From NCBI RefSeq assembly GCF_023721755.1, contig NZ_JAMDLH010000002.1:828747-892746 (forward strand): a DNA stretch of 64,000 bases, given 5' to 3'. Positions within the stretch are counted from its first letter, which is position 1, and each line of letters opens with the position of its first letter. Position numbers and translations under genes: made by a program. Below the pieces are notes generated by a model that saw nothing but the letters and a program-made list of their open reading frames with translations, ran no database searches and had not been told where the DNA came from. Source of the stretch: Pleomorphomonas sp. NRK KF1. Its GTDB lineage: Bacteria; Pseudomonadota; Alphaproteobacteria; Rhizobiales; Pleomorphomonadaceae. Of this stretch, positions 53,910 to 63,496 are shown one piece after another.

Positions 53910-54998
53910 ATGCGCGCGTTGATCATTGATGACAGCAAATCGGTCTTGATGTGGATGGGCGCGGCATTGACCGAGGTGCCAGACCTGATCCTCGATCTGT
54001 GCGACCGGCCGGAAGATGCGTTGACCCTCGCCTCGACGCGGCAATACGATCTTGTGGTCGTCGACTATCTGATGCCGAACCTCACTGGCATCGACGTGAC
54101 CGAAGCCCTTCGCCTTCGTCCGGACTATCACGCCATTCCCATTGTCATGATCACCGCCGAACGGGATAGCGAAATCAGGCTCAAGGCGCTGCTTGCCGGC
54201 GTCAACGACTTCCTCAACAAGCCCTTCGACCCGATCGAGCTGCGGGCCCGGATCACCAACCTGATGTCGCTGCGGCGCACCCAGGTGGAGCTGGCCACCC
54301 AGGCCCACCGGCTGGAAGAAGCGGTGAGCCAGGCCACCGCCGATCTGGTTTTGCGCGAGGAAGAAATGATCTGGCGGCTGGCGCGGGCCATCGAGATGCG
54401 CGACGGCGGCACCGGCGCCCATATTTCACGCGTGGCGGCAATCAGCAGGCTGATAGCGGAGGGGCTGTCGCTCGATCCGCACTTCTGTCGGATGATCTAC
54501 CTCGCGGCGCCGCTGCACGACATCGGCAAGATCGGCGTCCCCGACGCGATCCTGAACAAACCGGGCCGGCTCACCGCCGAAGAGATGACCTCGGTCCGCG
54601 AGCACGTCAACTACGGCGCAAGAATGCTGGAAAACGGCACCTCCGACCTCATACGGGTGGCGGCGGCAATCGTCGGCGGGCATCACGAGAAATGGGACGG
54701 CAGCGGATACCCGCGTGGTTTGTCGGGCCGAGCCATTCCCATCGAGGCGCGCATCACCGCCGTCGCCGACGTGTTCGACGCCCTGAGTTCGGCAAGACCC
54801 TACAAGGAAGCCTGGAGCCCGGAGCGGGCGTATGACGAGATCGTCCGAGGTTCGGGAAGTCATTTCGATCCGGAATGCGTGCGCGTGTTCCGCGAGAAAT
54901 GGCAGGATATCGAGGAAGTGGCACGCACCCTCCGCGACGAGGAGGAAGGACCGGCGGCTTGGGCCAAAGAGAGCGAGGCTCCCATCGCCGGCGGATAG
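53910..54998 (+). CDS. Response regulator with HD-GYP phosphodiesterase domain
   Basis: 362 residues. The receiver is at 1-120 (LIIDDSKSVLMWM, Asp in VVVDYLMPNLTG, Lys in FLNKPFDP). A helical linker follows. The HD-GYP output has HDIGKIGVPDAIL near residue 206 and HHEKWDGSGYPRGLSG near 260, the complete motif for c-di-GMP hydrolysis. It precedes the chemotaxis-like operon on the same strand and links it to c-di-GMP turnover. Confidence 0.93.
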   Translation: MRALIIDDSKSVLMWMGAALTEVPDLILDLCDRPEDALTLASTRQYDLVVVDYLMPNLTGIDVTEALRLRPDYHAIPIVMITAERDSEIRLKALLAGVNDFLNKPFDPIELRARITNLMSLRRTQVELATQAHRLEEAVSQATADLVLREEEMIWRLARAIEMRDGGTGAHISRVAAISRLIAEGLSLDPHFCRMIYLAAPLHDIGKIGVPDAILNKPGRLTAEEMTSVREHVNYGARMLENGTSDLIRVAAAIVGGHHEKWDGSGYPRGLSGRAIPIEARITAVADVFDALSSARPYKEAWSPERAYDEIVRGSGSHFDPECVRVFREKWQDIEEVARTLRDEEEGPAAWAKESEAPIAGG

Positions 54999-55397
54999 GT
55001 TCTTCGGAGAGCGGGTCGGAAAGGCACCCGTCAGATGCGTCGCCCGCTCAGGCCCGGAGCGAGAAATAGCGCCGCCGTCCATCGGGTTAAATACTTACGT
55101 ATTTGTACTTAAAATAACAGCTTTCCTCGGAAAATCTGCGGTGGGGGCCAACAACTCTCACGAGTCGGGATTCCAATGAGGCGCGGATTCTAGTGAGTGT
55201 TGCGCGCGATTCCGGCAATTTGACGCAAGTCCAGTACTCGCAGAACGAGTCTCGTGACTCTTGAGTATTAACATCTCAGCCCGCTCTTTACTGAATTTAT
55301 TTCATGCCTTTTGAATCAATTTTACACTGTAAAAATGCAGTTTATGGAAATTTAGCATTTGTCTTACAGAACTTCATGGCCAGCAGGAGCTGCTTCC
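54999..55397. other. Promoter region of the chemotaxis-like operon with two dyads
   Basis: 399 bp, AT-rich in its second half, with no gene. AAATAC-TTAC-GTATTT at 55089-55104 and TTTTAC-ACT-GTAAAA at 55320-55334 are perfect inverted repeats; the second ends 63 bp before the first start codon of the operon. Both are candidate regulatory sites. Confidence 0.5.
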
Positions 55398-55715
55398 ATG
55401 GAGAACTCAATCGTCATTCGGATGCACTCAAATCTATGTGTTTCTGACATCAAGACGTCTTACTCTACCTTGGTCGAAGCGATGGATAAGTTTCCGAGTA
55501 TTCGCCTCGCCATCCCGACCGACGCAATCGTCGATCTCAGCTTTCTGCAGCTCATCGAAGCCGCCAGGCAACGAGCTGCCGAACAGGGCAAATCCCTGTC
55601 TCTTCTTGAACCGGCCAACGGCGAGCTTCGGCGCGCGCTGGACCGAAGCGGCCTCATGACGGCCGCGACAGTTGCCGATCGTTCATTCTGGCTCCACGAG
55701 GAGACCGCCCAGTGA
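55398..55715 (+). CDS. STAS-domain protein of the chemotaxis-like operon
   Basis: 105 residues from the ATG at 55398 with CAGGAGCTG upstream. It shows a STAS/MlaB-like fold: VDLSFLQLIEAARQRAAEQGKSL with an Asp-Leu-Ser segment where anti-sigma-antagonist proteins carry the phosphorylatable Ser, then SLLEPANGELRRALDRSGL. Such proteins accompany CheA in non-flagellar chemosensory clusters. The stop overlaps the CheY start by 4 bp. Confidence 0.85.
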   Translation: MENSIVIRMHSNLCVSDIKTSYSTLVEAMDKFPSIRLAIPTDAIVDLSFLQLIEAARQRAAEQGKSLSLLEPANGELRRALDRSGLMTAATVADRSFWLHEETAQ

Positions 55716-56080
55716 CCGCGAGTATTCTGACCGTCGACGACTCGGTTTCGGTGCGCATGACGACGCGTATCGCTCTGACCGGCGCCGGCTACAAGGTGAC
55801 GGAGGCCGTCGACGGCCTCGACGGCCTCAACAAGGCCAAGGCGACCCGCTTCGATCTCGTCATCACCGATCTCAACATGCCGAACATGGACGGCTTGCGC
55901 ATGATCGAGGAAGTTCGGCGCCTGCCGAACCAGATCGGCGTCCCGATCCTGTTCCTGACCACCGAATCCGATGCCGCCCTCAAGGGGCGCGCCAAGGCCG
56001 CCGGCGCCACAGGCTGGCTGACCAAGCCCTTTGAGTCCGACCAGCTGGTCCGCCTCGTACAGAAGGTGCTGGCCAAATGA
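55712..56080 (+). CDS. cheY: CheY-type single-domain response regulator
   Basis: 122 residues from a GTG. ILTVDDSVSVRMTTRIAL, phospho-acceptor Asp in LVITDLNMPNMDG, Thr in FLTTESD and Lys in WLTKPFESDQL complete the receiver. It accepts phosphate from the CheA encoded immediately after it, with a 4-bp overlap. Confidence 0.93.
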   Translation: MTASILTVDDSVSVRMTTRIALTGAGYKVTEAVDGLDGLNKAKATRFDLVITDLNMPNMDGLRMIEEVRRLPNQIGVPILFLTTESDAALKGRAKAAGATGWLTKPFESDQLVRLVQKVLAK

Positions 56081-58107
56081 GCACTCCCGACCCAGCAGAC
56101 ATCTTCCGCATCGAAGCGGCCGAACTGCTCGAGCAGATGGAACAAGGGCTGCTCGACCTCGAACATCGCCTTGATGACCGCACGTTGGTCGACGCCGTGT
56201 TTCGTGCCCTTCACACCCTCAAGGGGTCGGGCGCCATGTTCGGCTTCGATCGTCTCGCCGCGTTCACCCATCATTGTGAAACCGCTTTCGACCGGGTTCG
56301 CAAAGGAGTGGCCGACGCGACGCCGGACCTTGTTTCCGCGGTGCTCGATGCCCGCGACCATATGCGCGCCCTCGTGGAGGATCCCAGCGGCGATCATGCC
56401 GACGAGGAGCGCTATCTCCTTGAACGCCTCCAGGCAGCCGTTTCGGGGGCGCCGACTTCCCCGGTCGCGACAATCATCGAGGCTCCCAAGCCCGCAATTC
56501 CCGATGCGCCGACGACCTGGCACATTCGGTTCGGTCTGCCGGAGAACACCTTCGTCAACGGCACCAATCCCCTGAGCTTCCTCGACGAACTGAGGGACAT
56601 GGGCGAATGCCGTGTCGTGCTCGACAGATCGGCCTTGCCGCCCCTGGAAAAGCTCGATCCGACGGCTCTCTACTTCACCTGGGACGTGACGCTGACCACC
56701 AGCAAGAGCCGCGCCGACATCGAGGACGTGTTCCTGTTCGTCATGGACGACATGACTCTGACGATCGAAGAGGTAACCGACGGCGAATCCGTCGTCTCGG
56801 TGCCCCCGCCCGTCGCCGGACCGGACGCGGCGCCGGCCGCGCCCCCCGTGAGCGAAGCGCCGACGGAGCGTCAGGCAGCGGACGCATCGAGCCGTCCGGT
56901 CGCCGAAGTCGCGGATCCCAAGCTGAGACGCAAGGTGGAGAGCGTTCGCGTTCCTGCCGAGCGTCTTGACGAACTGATGGATCGCGTCGGCGAACTGGTG
57001 ATCGTCCAGTCCCGCTTGCAGCAGATCGCAGCCAGCGGCGCCGACATCGCCCTCCGGACCGTCAGCGAAGAAATGGAACGCCTCTGCAGCGAGCTGCGCG
57101 TCACGATGATGGTGCTGCGCATGGTGCCGGTCGCCACTCTGTTCGACCGCTATCGTCGCCTCGTGCACGATCTTCAGCGCGATACGGGCAAGAAGATCGA
57201 GCTGTCGACCGACGGCGAGAGCACCGAGATGGACAAGACCGTGATCGAGCGTCTGGCCGATCCGCTGGTCCATCTGGTGCGCAACTCCGCCGATCACGGC
57301 CTTGAACCAACCGAAGAGCGCATCGCAGCCGGCAAGTCGGAAACGGGCAGCATCCGCCTGTCGGCCCGCCAGACCGGCGGCGAAGTGATCATTTCGGTCA
57401 CCGACGACGGCCGCGGCATCGACAGGGCCAGGGTTCGCGCCAAGGCGGAAACTGCGGGCCTGATCCAGCCGGGAGCGACGATTCCCGACCAGGAACTGCT
57501 TCAGCTGATTTTCCAGCCGGGCTTCTCGACGGCCTCGTCGGTCACCAACCTGTCCGGACGCGGCGTCGGCATGGACGTCGTCAAGAAGGCCATCGAGTCG
57601 CTGCACGGCTCGATCGACATCGCCAGCCGTCCCGGCGAGGGCTCCACGGTTTCGCTTCGCATACCGCTGACGCTGGCCATCATCGACGGCCTGCTCGTTA
57701 GGGTGGGCGAAGGTCATTATGTGATCCCTCTGCCCGCCGTCGAAGAATGCATCGAGATCAGCCAGGAGGAAGACCTGCGCTCGCGCGGTCGCGCCTTCCT
57801 GTCGCTTCGCGATGCCTTGGTGCCGTTCATCCGCCTTCGCGAGCTGTTCGCCACCGGGACCAAGCCGGATCTCTATCAGAAGATGGTCGTGGTCTCGACC
57901 GGCGAGGAACGCGTCGGCCTGATCGTCGACCAGATCATCGGCCACCACCAGACCGTCATCAAGTCGATGTCGAAGCTGCATGACGACGTGACCACCTTCT
58001 CGGGGGCCACGATCCTCGGCGACGGCTCGGTCGCTCTCATCCTTGACGTGGCCAATCTGGTCTCGCTCGGCCAGGAGCAGGAGGCGCGGCTGCGCGCAAT
58101 CGCATGA
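56077..58107 (+). CDS. cheA: Chemotaxis histidine kinase CheA
   Basis: 676 residues. The HPt domain has ALHTLKGSGAMFGFDRLAAF near residue 46 with the phospho-accepting His. A domain of about 110 residues (residues 145-235, IRFGLPENTFVNGTNPLSFL) replaces the usual P2. Then follow the dimerisation helices (RLDELMDRVGELVIVQSRLQ), ATPase (LVHLVRNSADHGLE, GRGVGMDVV) and the CheW-like P5 domain. The P2 replacement and STAS/CheY neighbours suit an alternative-function chemosensory system. Overlaps CheW by 4 bp. Confidence 0.95.
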   Translation: MSTPDPADIFRIEAAELLEQMEQGLLDLEHRLDDRTLVDAVFRALHTLKGSGAMFGFDRLAAFTHHCETAFDRVRKGVADATPDLVSAVLDARDHMRALVEDPSGDHADEERYLLERLQAAVSGAPTSPVATIIEAPKPAIPDAPTTWHIRFGLPENTFVNGTNPLSFLDELRDMGECRVVLDRSALPPLEKLDPTALYFTWDVTLTTSKSRADIEDVFLFVMDDMTLTIEEVTDGESVVSVPPPVAGPDAAPAAPPVSEAPTERQAADASSRPVAEVADPKLRRKVESVRVPAERLDELMDRVGELVIVQSRLQQIAASGADIALRTVSEEMERLCSELRVTMMVLRMVPVATLFDRYRRLVHDLQRDTGKKIELSTDGESTEMDKTVIERLADPLVHLVRNSADHGLEPTEERIAAGKSETGSIRLSARQTGGEVIISVTDDGRGIDRARVRAKAETAGLIQPGATIPDQELLQLIFQPGFSTASSVTNLSGRGVGMDVVKKAIESLHGSIDIASRPGEGSTVSLRIPLTLAIIDGLLVRVGEGHYVIPLPAVEECIEISQEEDLRSRGRAFLSLRDALVPFIRLRELFATGTKPDLYQKMVVVSTGEERVGLIVDQIIGHHQTVIKSMSKLHDDVTTFSGATILGDGSVALILDVANLVSLGQEQEARLRAIA

Positions 58108-58607
58108 GTGACCTAGCCCTTAAAATCAAGGCCGGCCGGGACGTGCCCGCCGGCGAGATCGAAGTCCTGACCTTCGAGATCGGCGGAGAGACCTTCGCCC
58201 TCGAGGCCGCCATCGTGCGCGAAATCCTCGATCTTCTGCCGGAAACCATCGTTCCCGGCAGCCGACCGTTCGTCAACGCGGTCATCAACTTCCGCGGCAA
58301 GGTCATCCCGCTTGCGGATATCCGTGTCGCCATGGGAATGCCAACCGCCGCCACCACTATCGATAGCCGCATAGTGGTCGTCGAGCTGGATCTCGACGGC
58401 GTCCCCTCGCTCATCGGCCTCAGAACCGATCGGGTGAACGAGGTCACCACCTTGTCGAAGGCGAACGGCGAGCCGCCGCCGCGCGTCGGTCTCAAGTGGC
58501 CGGCCCAGTTCATCGAATGCCTGATTCAAAGGGAAGGTGCCTTCATCATCTTCCCGAACCTTAAGGCCATCTTTGCTTCCAAGGGCAAGTCGAGCCAGCC
58601 GAGCTGA
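58104..58607 (+). CDS. cheW: CheW coupling protein 1
   Basis: 167 residues. TFEIGGETFALEAAIVREIL near residue 25, NAVINFRGKVIPLADIR near 60 and LIGLRTDRVNEV near 115 match CheW. It is clearly different in sequence from the two nearly identical CheW proteins further on. It bridges CheA and the receptors. Confidence 0.92.
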   Translation: MSDLALKIKAGRDVPAGEIEVLTFEIGGETFALEAAIVREILDLLPETIVPGSRPFVNAVINFRGKVIPLADIRVAMGMPTAATTIDSRIVVVELDLDGVPSLIGLRTDRVNEVTTLSKANGEPPPRVGLKWPAQFIECLIQREGAFIIFPNLKAIFASKGKSSQPS

Positions 58608-58684
58608 GTCGAATACCCGAGATCCCAAATCAAGACCCACAAGCCCGGACGGGAACCCGGACATATCGACGGAAAGTTCAGTAA

Positions 58685-60532
58685 ATGCGTATCACAATCA
58701 AAATAAAGCTTGCGCTGTCCTTTGCCTTGGTCGTCGCCATGCTCATCAGCCTGGCTGTCCTAAGCACATTCAGCCTCGCCAACCTCAACGACACGCTCTC
58801 CAACCTCGTCAACGGCCCGGTCGTCCGCCTGCAATACGCATTGGAGGCCAAGGGCGCGCTGGCCGAGTCTGTTCGCCAGCAGAAGAATGCCTTGCTTGCC
58901 ACCGAGACAGACAAGGTCAACGAGTATTACAAGAAGTCCGAGACCTCGCTTGCCACTGTTCTGGATCTCGCCCAGAAAGGGCTCGATGGCGCCAGTGACG
59001 ATCGGAAGCCTGCTTGGGAAGTGCTCAGGGCGGCCGCCGACGATTTCTCAAAGGCGGCGTCGAAACTCCCCCAGGTACAGGCGAGCAGCGGCCAGATGGC
59101 AGCTATCAGCTTCTCCCAAGGCGACGTCAGCACGACTGCGAACGCGACCTCTGAAGCCGCGGACGCCTTGGTTGACGGACAACAGAATGTTCTGCAGGCC
59201 GCGACCATTGCCGCGGAGAGCACCTACCAGTCGATCAGGACGCTCGTGATTGCTCTTGCGGTGGCCGCTGCATTGGTTGCCATTGTCGCCGCGACCTGGA
59301 TGTCGCTGTCCATCGCTCGCGGTCTCAAGCGGGGTGTCGATCTCGCTGAGGCAGTCGCCATCGGCGATCTCAACCAAGAGGTTGTGCATAAGGCCAACGA
59401 CGAGATCAAGGATCTGATCTCGGCCATGCAGAAGATGACGGCCAACCTGCGCGAAACCGCCGGCATGGCCGCGGAGATCTCCAACGGCAACCTCACCGTG
59501 ACGCCGAAGCCGCTGTCCGACAAGGACACGCTGGGCAAGTCGCTGCTCGATATGGTCGAGCGTCTGCGGTCGGTGGTAAGCGACGCGTTGGTCGCCTCGG
59601 ACAACGTGTCGGCGGGTAGCCAGCAGCTGTCGTCGGCCTCCGAGCAGATCGCCCAGGGCGCCACCGAGCAGGCTTCGTCGGCCGAGGAAGCCTCCTCGTC
59701 GATGGAAGAGATGGCCTCCAACATCAAGCAGAACGCCGACAACGCCGCCCAGACCGAGAAGATCGCCCGTCAGTCCGCCAAGGACGCCGAGACCTCCGGT
59801 CAGGCCGTCACCCAGGCCGTCGCCGCCATGCAGACGATCGCCGAGAAGATAGGCATCGTCCAGGAGATCGCCCGCCAGACCGACCTCCTGGCACTCAACG
59901 CCGCCGTCGAGGCGGCCCGTGCCGGCGAACACGGCCGCGGCTTTGCCGTCGTCGCCTCGGAGGTGCGCAAGCTCGCCGAGCGTTCGCAGGCCGCCGCCAC
60001 CGAGATCTCGCAGATGTCGGTCGACACCGTCGCGTCCGCCCAGCAGGCCGGCGACATGCTGAACCGTCTGGTGCCGGATATCCGCAAGACCGCCGAACTG
60101 GTGTCGGAGATCTCCGCCGCCTGCCGCGAGCAGGACATCGGCGCCTCCCAGATCAACCAGGCGATCCAGCAGCTCGACAAGGTGACGCAGCAGAACGCCG
60201 GCGCCTCCGAAGAGATGTCGGCGACCTCCGAGGAACTGGCCGCCCAAGCCGAGGAACTGCAGGCCTCGATCGCCTTCTTCCGCGTCGACAACGCGGTCGC
60301 CGGTTCCAAGGCCGCCCAGCGCAAGGCTTCCGGACAGGCATCCAGGCAAGCCGCCAGCCATGTCCCCGCCCGCGCCGCGCAGCCGGCCGTGCCGGTCAAG
60401 AAGGCCGCCACTGCCGGAAAGCCGCAGCGTCCGACCGTGAAGGCTCAGCAGGAAGCCGCACGCGGCTTCGCGCTCGACCTCGACATGGGCGGACCGGACG
60501 ATGACGATGCCGACTTCAGGGAAAGCGCCTGA
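58685..60532 (+). CDS. Methyl-accepting chemotaxis protein 1
   Basis: 615 residues. The first membrane helix is [21 protein letters not shown] periplasmic helical sensor of about 150 residues lies between it and the second helix near residues 182-205, followed by HAMP repeats. The signalling hairpin tip is [20 protein letters not shown]. The C-terminal tail ends [18 protein letters not shown] from 59600 onward is nearly identical to the second MCP gene, while the sensor is unrelated. Confidence 0.95.
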   Translation: MRITIKIKLALSFALVVAMLISLAVLSTFSLANLNDTLSNLVNGPVVRLQYALEAKGALAESVRQQKNALLATETDKVNEYYKKSETSLATVLDLAQKGLDGASDDRKPAWEVLRAAADDFSKAASKLPQVQASSGQMAAISFSQGDVSTTANATSEAADALVDGQQNVLQAATIAAESTYQSIRTLVIALAVAAALVAIVAATWMSLSIARGLKRGVDLAEAVAIGDLNQEVVHKANDEIKDLISAMQKMTANLRETAGMAAEISNGNLTVTPKPLSDKDTLGKSLLDMVERLRSVVSDALVASDNVSAGSQQLSSASEQIAQGATEQASSAEEASSSMEEMASNIKQNADNAAQTEKIARQSAKDAETSGQAVTQAVAAMQTIAEKIGIVQEIARQTDLLALNAAVEAARAGEHGRGFAVVASEVRKLAERSQAAATEISQMSVDTVASAQQAGDMLNRLVPDIRKTAELVSEISAACREQDIGASQINQAIQQLDKVTQQNAGASEEMSATSEELAAQAEELQASIAFFRVDNAVAGSKAAQRKASGQASRQAASHVPARAAQPAVPVKKAATAGKPQRPTVKAQQEAARGFALDLDMGGPDDDDADFRESA

Positions 60533-61062
60533 CCATGACGGCTCGTTCCTCGGAGACCCAGTACGTCACCTTCGCCCTCGGCAGCGAGGTGTTCGCGGTC
60601 CCCGTCGCCGTGGTGCGGGAGATCCTCGACCATGAGGAGAGCTTCCGCATCCCGAACGGACCGGACTATCTGATGGGCCTGCGCGACGTGCGCGGACAGG
60701 GCGTGCCGGTGATCGACCTCAGGCTGAAGCTCGGCCTCAGCCGCACGGTCCCGACCCCCAACACCCGCGTTCTGGTGGTCGACATCACCCTGGGCGAGCG
60801 CCAGCTGACGCTCGGTCTCGTTGCCGACCGCGTGTTCGAGGTCGCCGCCTTCCGCGGGGATCAGTTGGAGGCGGCGCCGGACATCGGCGTCCACTGGAAC
60901 TCCGACTACATCGACGGTGTCGTCCGCCGCGATCAGGGCTTCGTCGTCGTCATCGACCTCGCAAGGCTCCTGACAGCCAAGGACATCACAGCTCTCGGCG
61001 GCAAGGACCAGACCAAAGCCGTCGCCTGAAAAGCGGAGCGGCGTTTCTCGCCGCCCGCCAAC
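59600..61062 (+). repeat. Copy 1 of a 1.46-kb MCP-CheW direct repeat
   Basis: Covers the MCP signalling domain and the whole following CheW gene plus 33 bp. It corresponds to 62013-63472. Identity is very high except for the proline/alanine-rich linker (60303-60420). Upstream of 59600 the same codons differ at many third positions, so the border is sharp. Confidence 0.9.
60535..61029 (+). CDS. cheW: CheW coupling protein 2
   Basis: 164 residues. FALGSEVFAVPVAVVREIL near residue 10, GLRDVRGQGVPVIDLRLKLG near 45 and LGLVADRVFEVAAF near 90 give the CheW fold. It starts 2 bp after the MCP stop. Differs from the third CheW at only two residues (Asp/Asn in VVIDLARL and Thr/Ala in DITALGG). Confidence 0.93.
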   Translation: MTARSSETQYVTFALGSEVFAVPVAVVREILDHEESFRIPNGPDYLMGLRDVRGQGVPVIDLRLKLGLSRTVPTPNTRVLVVDITLGERQLTLGLVADRVFEVAAFRGDQLEAAPDIGVHWNSDYIDGVVRRDQGFVVVIDLARLLTAKDITALGGKDQTKAVA

Positions 61063-61205
61063 TTGCCTACAAGCAGCATGGTTAGCTCGCCCGGTACCAA
61101 GCCCTATTTCGCGCTGACGCCGTCGACACCGAAAGGGACTGGGGAGCTCCTGCCGACCGAAGTGACCAAACCGAATTCGCCCGAGCGAAATAGGGGATCA
61201 AGTTC

Positions 61206-62942
61206 ATGCGTATCACCATCAAAACGAAGCTGGGCCTCGCCTTCGGGTTCGTGATCGTGCTGACGGGGGCCATGGCGGGGCTCGCCGTCAAGGACCTGGC
61301 GGGCCTCAACACGGCGATCGCTCACATCGTCAACGGACCGACCGTCGATCTCGACAACATTCGCGTGCTCACGAACGAGTTCAACACTGTCGTTCGCAAC
61401 GAGAAGAACGCGGTGATGAGCAGCGACTTCGGTCAGATCACCTCCTTCCGGGAGAAGATCGAGCAGGGCAACCAGAAAATTCGCGAGGCGAGCGACAGGA
61501 TCGCGACCTCGACCAATCCGGTGGTGGTCGCCGAAATCGCCAAGTTCAAGCCGCTGTTCGAAGAGCGTGCGCCTTTGTCGGGCCAAATTCTCGATCTTGC
61601 CGCCATCAACACCGATGAAGCCGACTTGCGCGCTTCGACGATGAGCATGGGCAAGGCTCTGGAACTGAGTTACGACATCTACGATCTGCTCGATGAAATG
61701 GCGACCGACATCGGCACAAACCTCCATGCGACCGACGAGGAGGCCACCGCCGACTATCTGGCCTCGCGCAACCTGCTGCTTGGTTTCATCGGCTTCGTCG
61801 CGTTGTTTTCCCTGGCCGTCGCCGTGCTGATGTCGATGTCGATCAGCCGCAGCCTGCGCAATGCGGGCAACGTGATGGGCCGGGTGGCCGATGGCGATCT
61901 GACCTGGAAGGCCGAGAAGCTTCCCAATGATGAAATCGGCGACATGCTGCGCCTTGTGGACATCATGGTTGAGCGTCTCCGGTCCGTGGTGAGCGATGCC
62001 TTGGTGGCCTCCGACAACGTGTCGGCGGGTAGCCAGCAGCTGTCGTCGGCCTCCGAGCAGATCGCCCAGGGCGCCACCGAGCAGGCTTCGTCGGCCGAGG
62101 AAGCCTCCTCGTCGATGGAAGAGATGGCCTCCAACATCAAGCAGAACGCCGACAACGCCGCCCAGACCGAGAAGATCGCGCGTCAATCCTCCAAGGACGC
62201 CGAGACGTCCGGTCAGGCCGTCACCCAGGCCGTCGCCGCCATGCAGACGATCGCCGAGAAGATCGGCATCGTCCAGGAGATCGCCCGCCAGACCGACCTC
62301 CTGGCACTCAACGCCGCTGTCGAGGCGGCCCGTGCCGGCGAACACGGCCGCGGCTTTGCCGTCGTCGCCTCGGAGGTGCGCAAGCTCGCCGAGCGTTCGC
62401 AGGCCGCCGCAACCGAGATCTCGCAGATGTCGGTCGACACCGTCGCCTCCGCCCAGCAGGCCGGCGACATGCTCAACCGTCTGGTGCCGGATATCCGCAA
62501 GACGGCCGAACTGGTGTCGGAGATCTCCGCCGCCTGCCGCGAGCAGGACATCGGCGCCGCCCAGATCAACCAGGCGATCCAGCAGCTCGACAAGGTGACG
62601 CAGCAGAACGCCGGCGCCTCCGAAGAGATGTCGGCGACCTCCGAGGAGCTGGCCGCCCAAGCCGAGGAACTGCAGGCCTCGATCGCCTTCTTCCGCGTCG
62701 ACAACGCGGTCGCCGGCGCCAAGTCCTCCCAGCGCAAGGCTCCGGGACGAGGCAACCGGCCGCTGGCCTCCCGCGAGGCTGCCGTCGCTCAGAAGCCCGC
62801 GCCGGCCGGCAGGAAGATCAACGGGTCCGGCATGCCGCGTCCGACCGTTAAGGCCCAGCAGGAAGCCGTACGAGGCTTCGCGCTCGACCTCGACATGGGC
62901 GGACCGGACGATGACGATGCCGACTTCAGGGAAAGCGCCTGA
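61206..62942 (+). CDS. Methyl-accepting chemotaxis protein 2
   Basis: 578 residues. The first helix is [20 protein letters not shown], with a four-helix-bundle-type sensor near residues 35-190, the second helix [20 protein letters not shown], and one HAMP domain. The signalling domain and C-terminal tail are nearly the same as in MCP 1, including the acidic end [15 protein letters not shown]. The sensor differs, so the two receptors respond to different cues while sharing the output arrangement. Confidence 0.95.
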   Translation: MRITIKTKLGLAFGFVIVLTGAMAGLAVKDLAGLNTAIAHIVNGPTVDLDNIRVLTNEFNTVVRNEKNAVMSSDFGQITSFREKIEQGNQKIREASDRIATSTNPVVVAEIAKFKPLFEERAPLSGQILDLAAINTDEADLRASTMSMGKALELSYDIYDLLDEMATDIGTNLHATDEEATADYLASRNLLLGFIGFVALFSLAVAVLMSMSISRSLRNAGNVMGRVADGDLTWKAEKLPNDEIGDMLRLVDIMVERLRSVVSDALVASDNVSAGSQQLSSASEQIAQGATEQASSAEEASSSMEEMASNIKQNADNAAQTEKIARQSSKDAETSGQAVTQAVAAMQTIAEKIGIVQEIARQTDLLALNAAVEAARAGEHGRGFAVVASEVRKLAERSQAAATEISQMSVDTVASAQQAGDMLNRLVPDIRKTAELVSEISAACREQDIGAAQINQAIQQLDKVTQQNAGASEEMSATSEELAAQAEELQASIAFFRVDNAVAGAKSSQRKAPGRGNRPLASREAAVAQKPAPAGRKINGSGMPRPTVKAQQEAVRGFALDLDMGGPDDDDADFRESA

Positions 62943-63472
62943 CCATGACCGCTCGCTCCTCGGAGACCCAGTACGTCACCTTCGCCCTCGGCAGCGAGGT
63001 GTTCGCGGTCCCCGTCGCCGTGGTGCGGGAGATCCTCGACCATGAGGAGAGCTTCCGCATCCCGAACGGACCGGACTATCTGATGGGTCTGCGCGACGTG
63101 CGCGGACAGGGCGTGCCGGTGATCGACCTCAGGCTGAAGCTCGGCCTCAGCCGCACGGTCCCGACCCCCAACACCCGCGTTCTGGTGGTCGACATCACGC
63201 TCGGCGAGCGCCAGCTGACGCTCGGCCTCGTCGCCGACCGCGTGTTCGAGGTCGCCGCCTTCCGTGGCGACCAGTTGGAGGCGGCGCCGGACATCGGTGT
63301 CCACTGGAACTCCGACTACATCGACGGCGTCGTCCGCCGCGATCAGGGTTTCGTCGTCGTCATCAACCTCGCAAGGCTCCTGACAGCCAAGGACATCGCA
63401 GCTCTCGGCGGCAAGGACCAGACCAAGGCCGTCGCCTGAAAAGCGGAGCGGTGCTTCTCGCCGCCCGCCAAC
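62013..63472 (+). repeat. Copy 2 of the 1.46-kb MCP-CheW direct repeat
   Basis: Second copy of 59600-61062. The offset is 2413 bp at the left and 2410 bp at the right because of a one-codon difference in the linker. The left edge is abrupt. Confidence 0.9.
62945..63439 (+). CDS. cheW: CheW coupling protein 3
   Basis: 164 residues, 162 identical to CheW 2. The start lies 2 bp after the MCP stop. It probably couples MCP 2 to CheA and may be interchangeable with CheW 2. Confidence 0.93.
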   Translation: MTARSSETQYVTFALGSEVFAVPVAVVREILDHEESFRIPNGPDYLMGLRDVRGQGVPVIDLRLKLGLSRTVPTPNTRVLVVDITLGERQLTLGLVADRVFEVAAFRGDQLEAAPDIGVHWNSDYIDGVVRRDQGFVVVINLARLLTAKDIAALGGKDQTKAVA

Positions 63473-63496
63473 CCATCCAATACGTGAGGACCGAAC

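Noticed and set aside
55789-57981. A 730-codon open frame on the minus strand across cheY-cheA
   Set aside because: It is antisense to well-supported chemotaxis genes, rich in Arg, His, Asp and Gly as expected for a shadow frame in GC-rich DNA.
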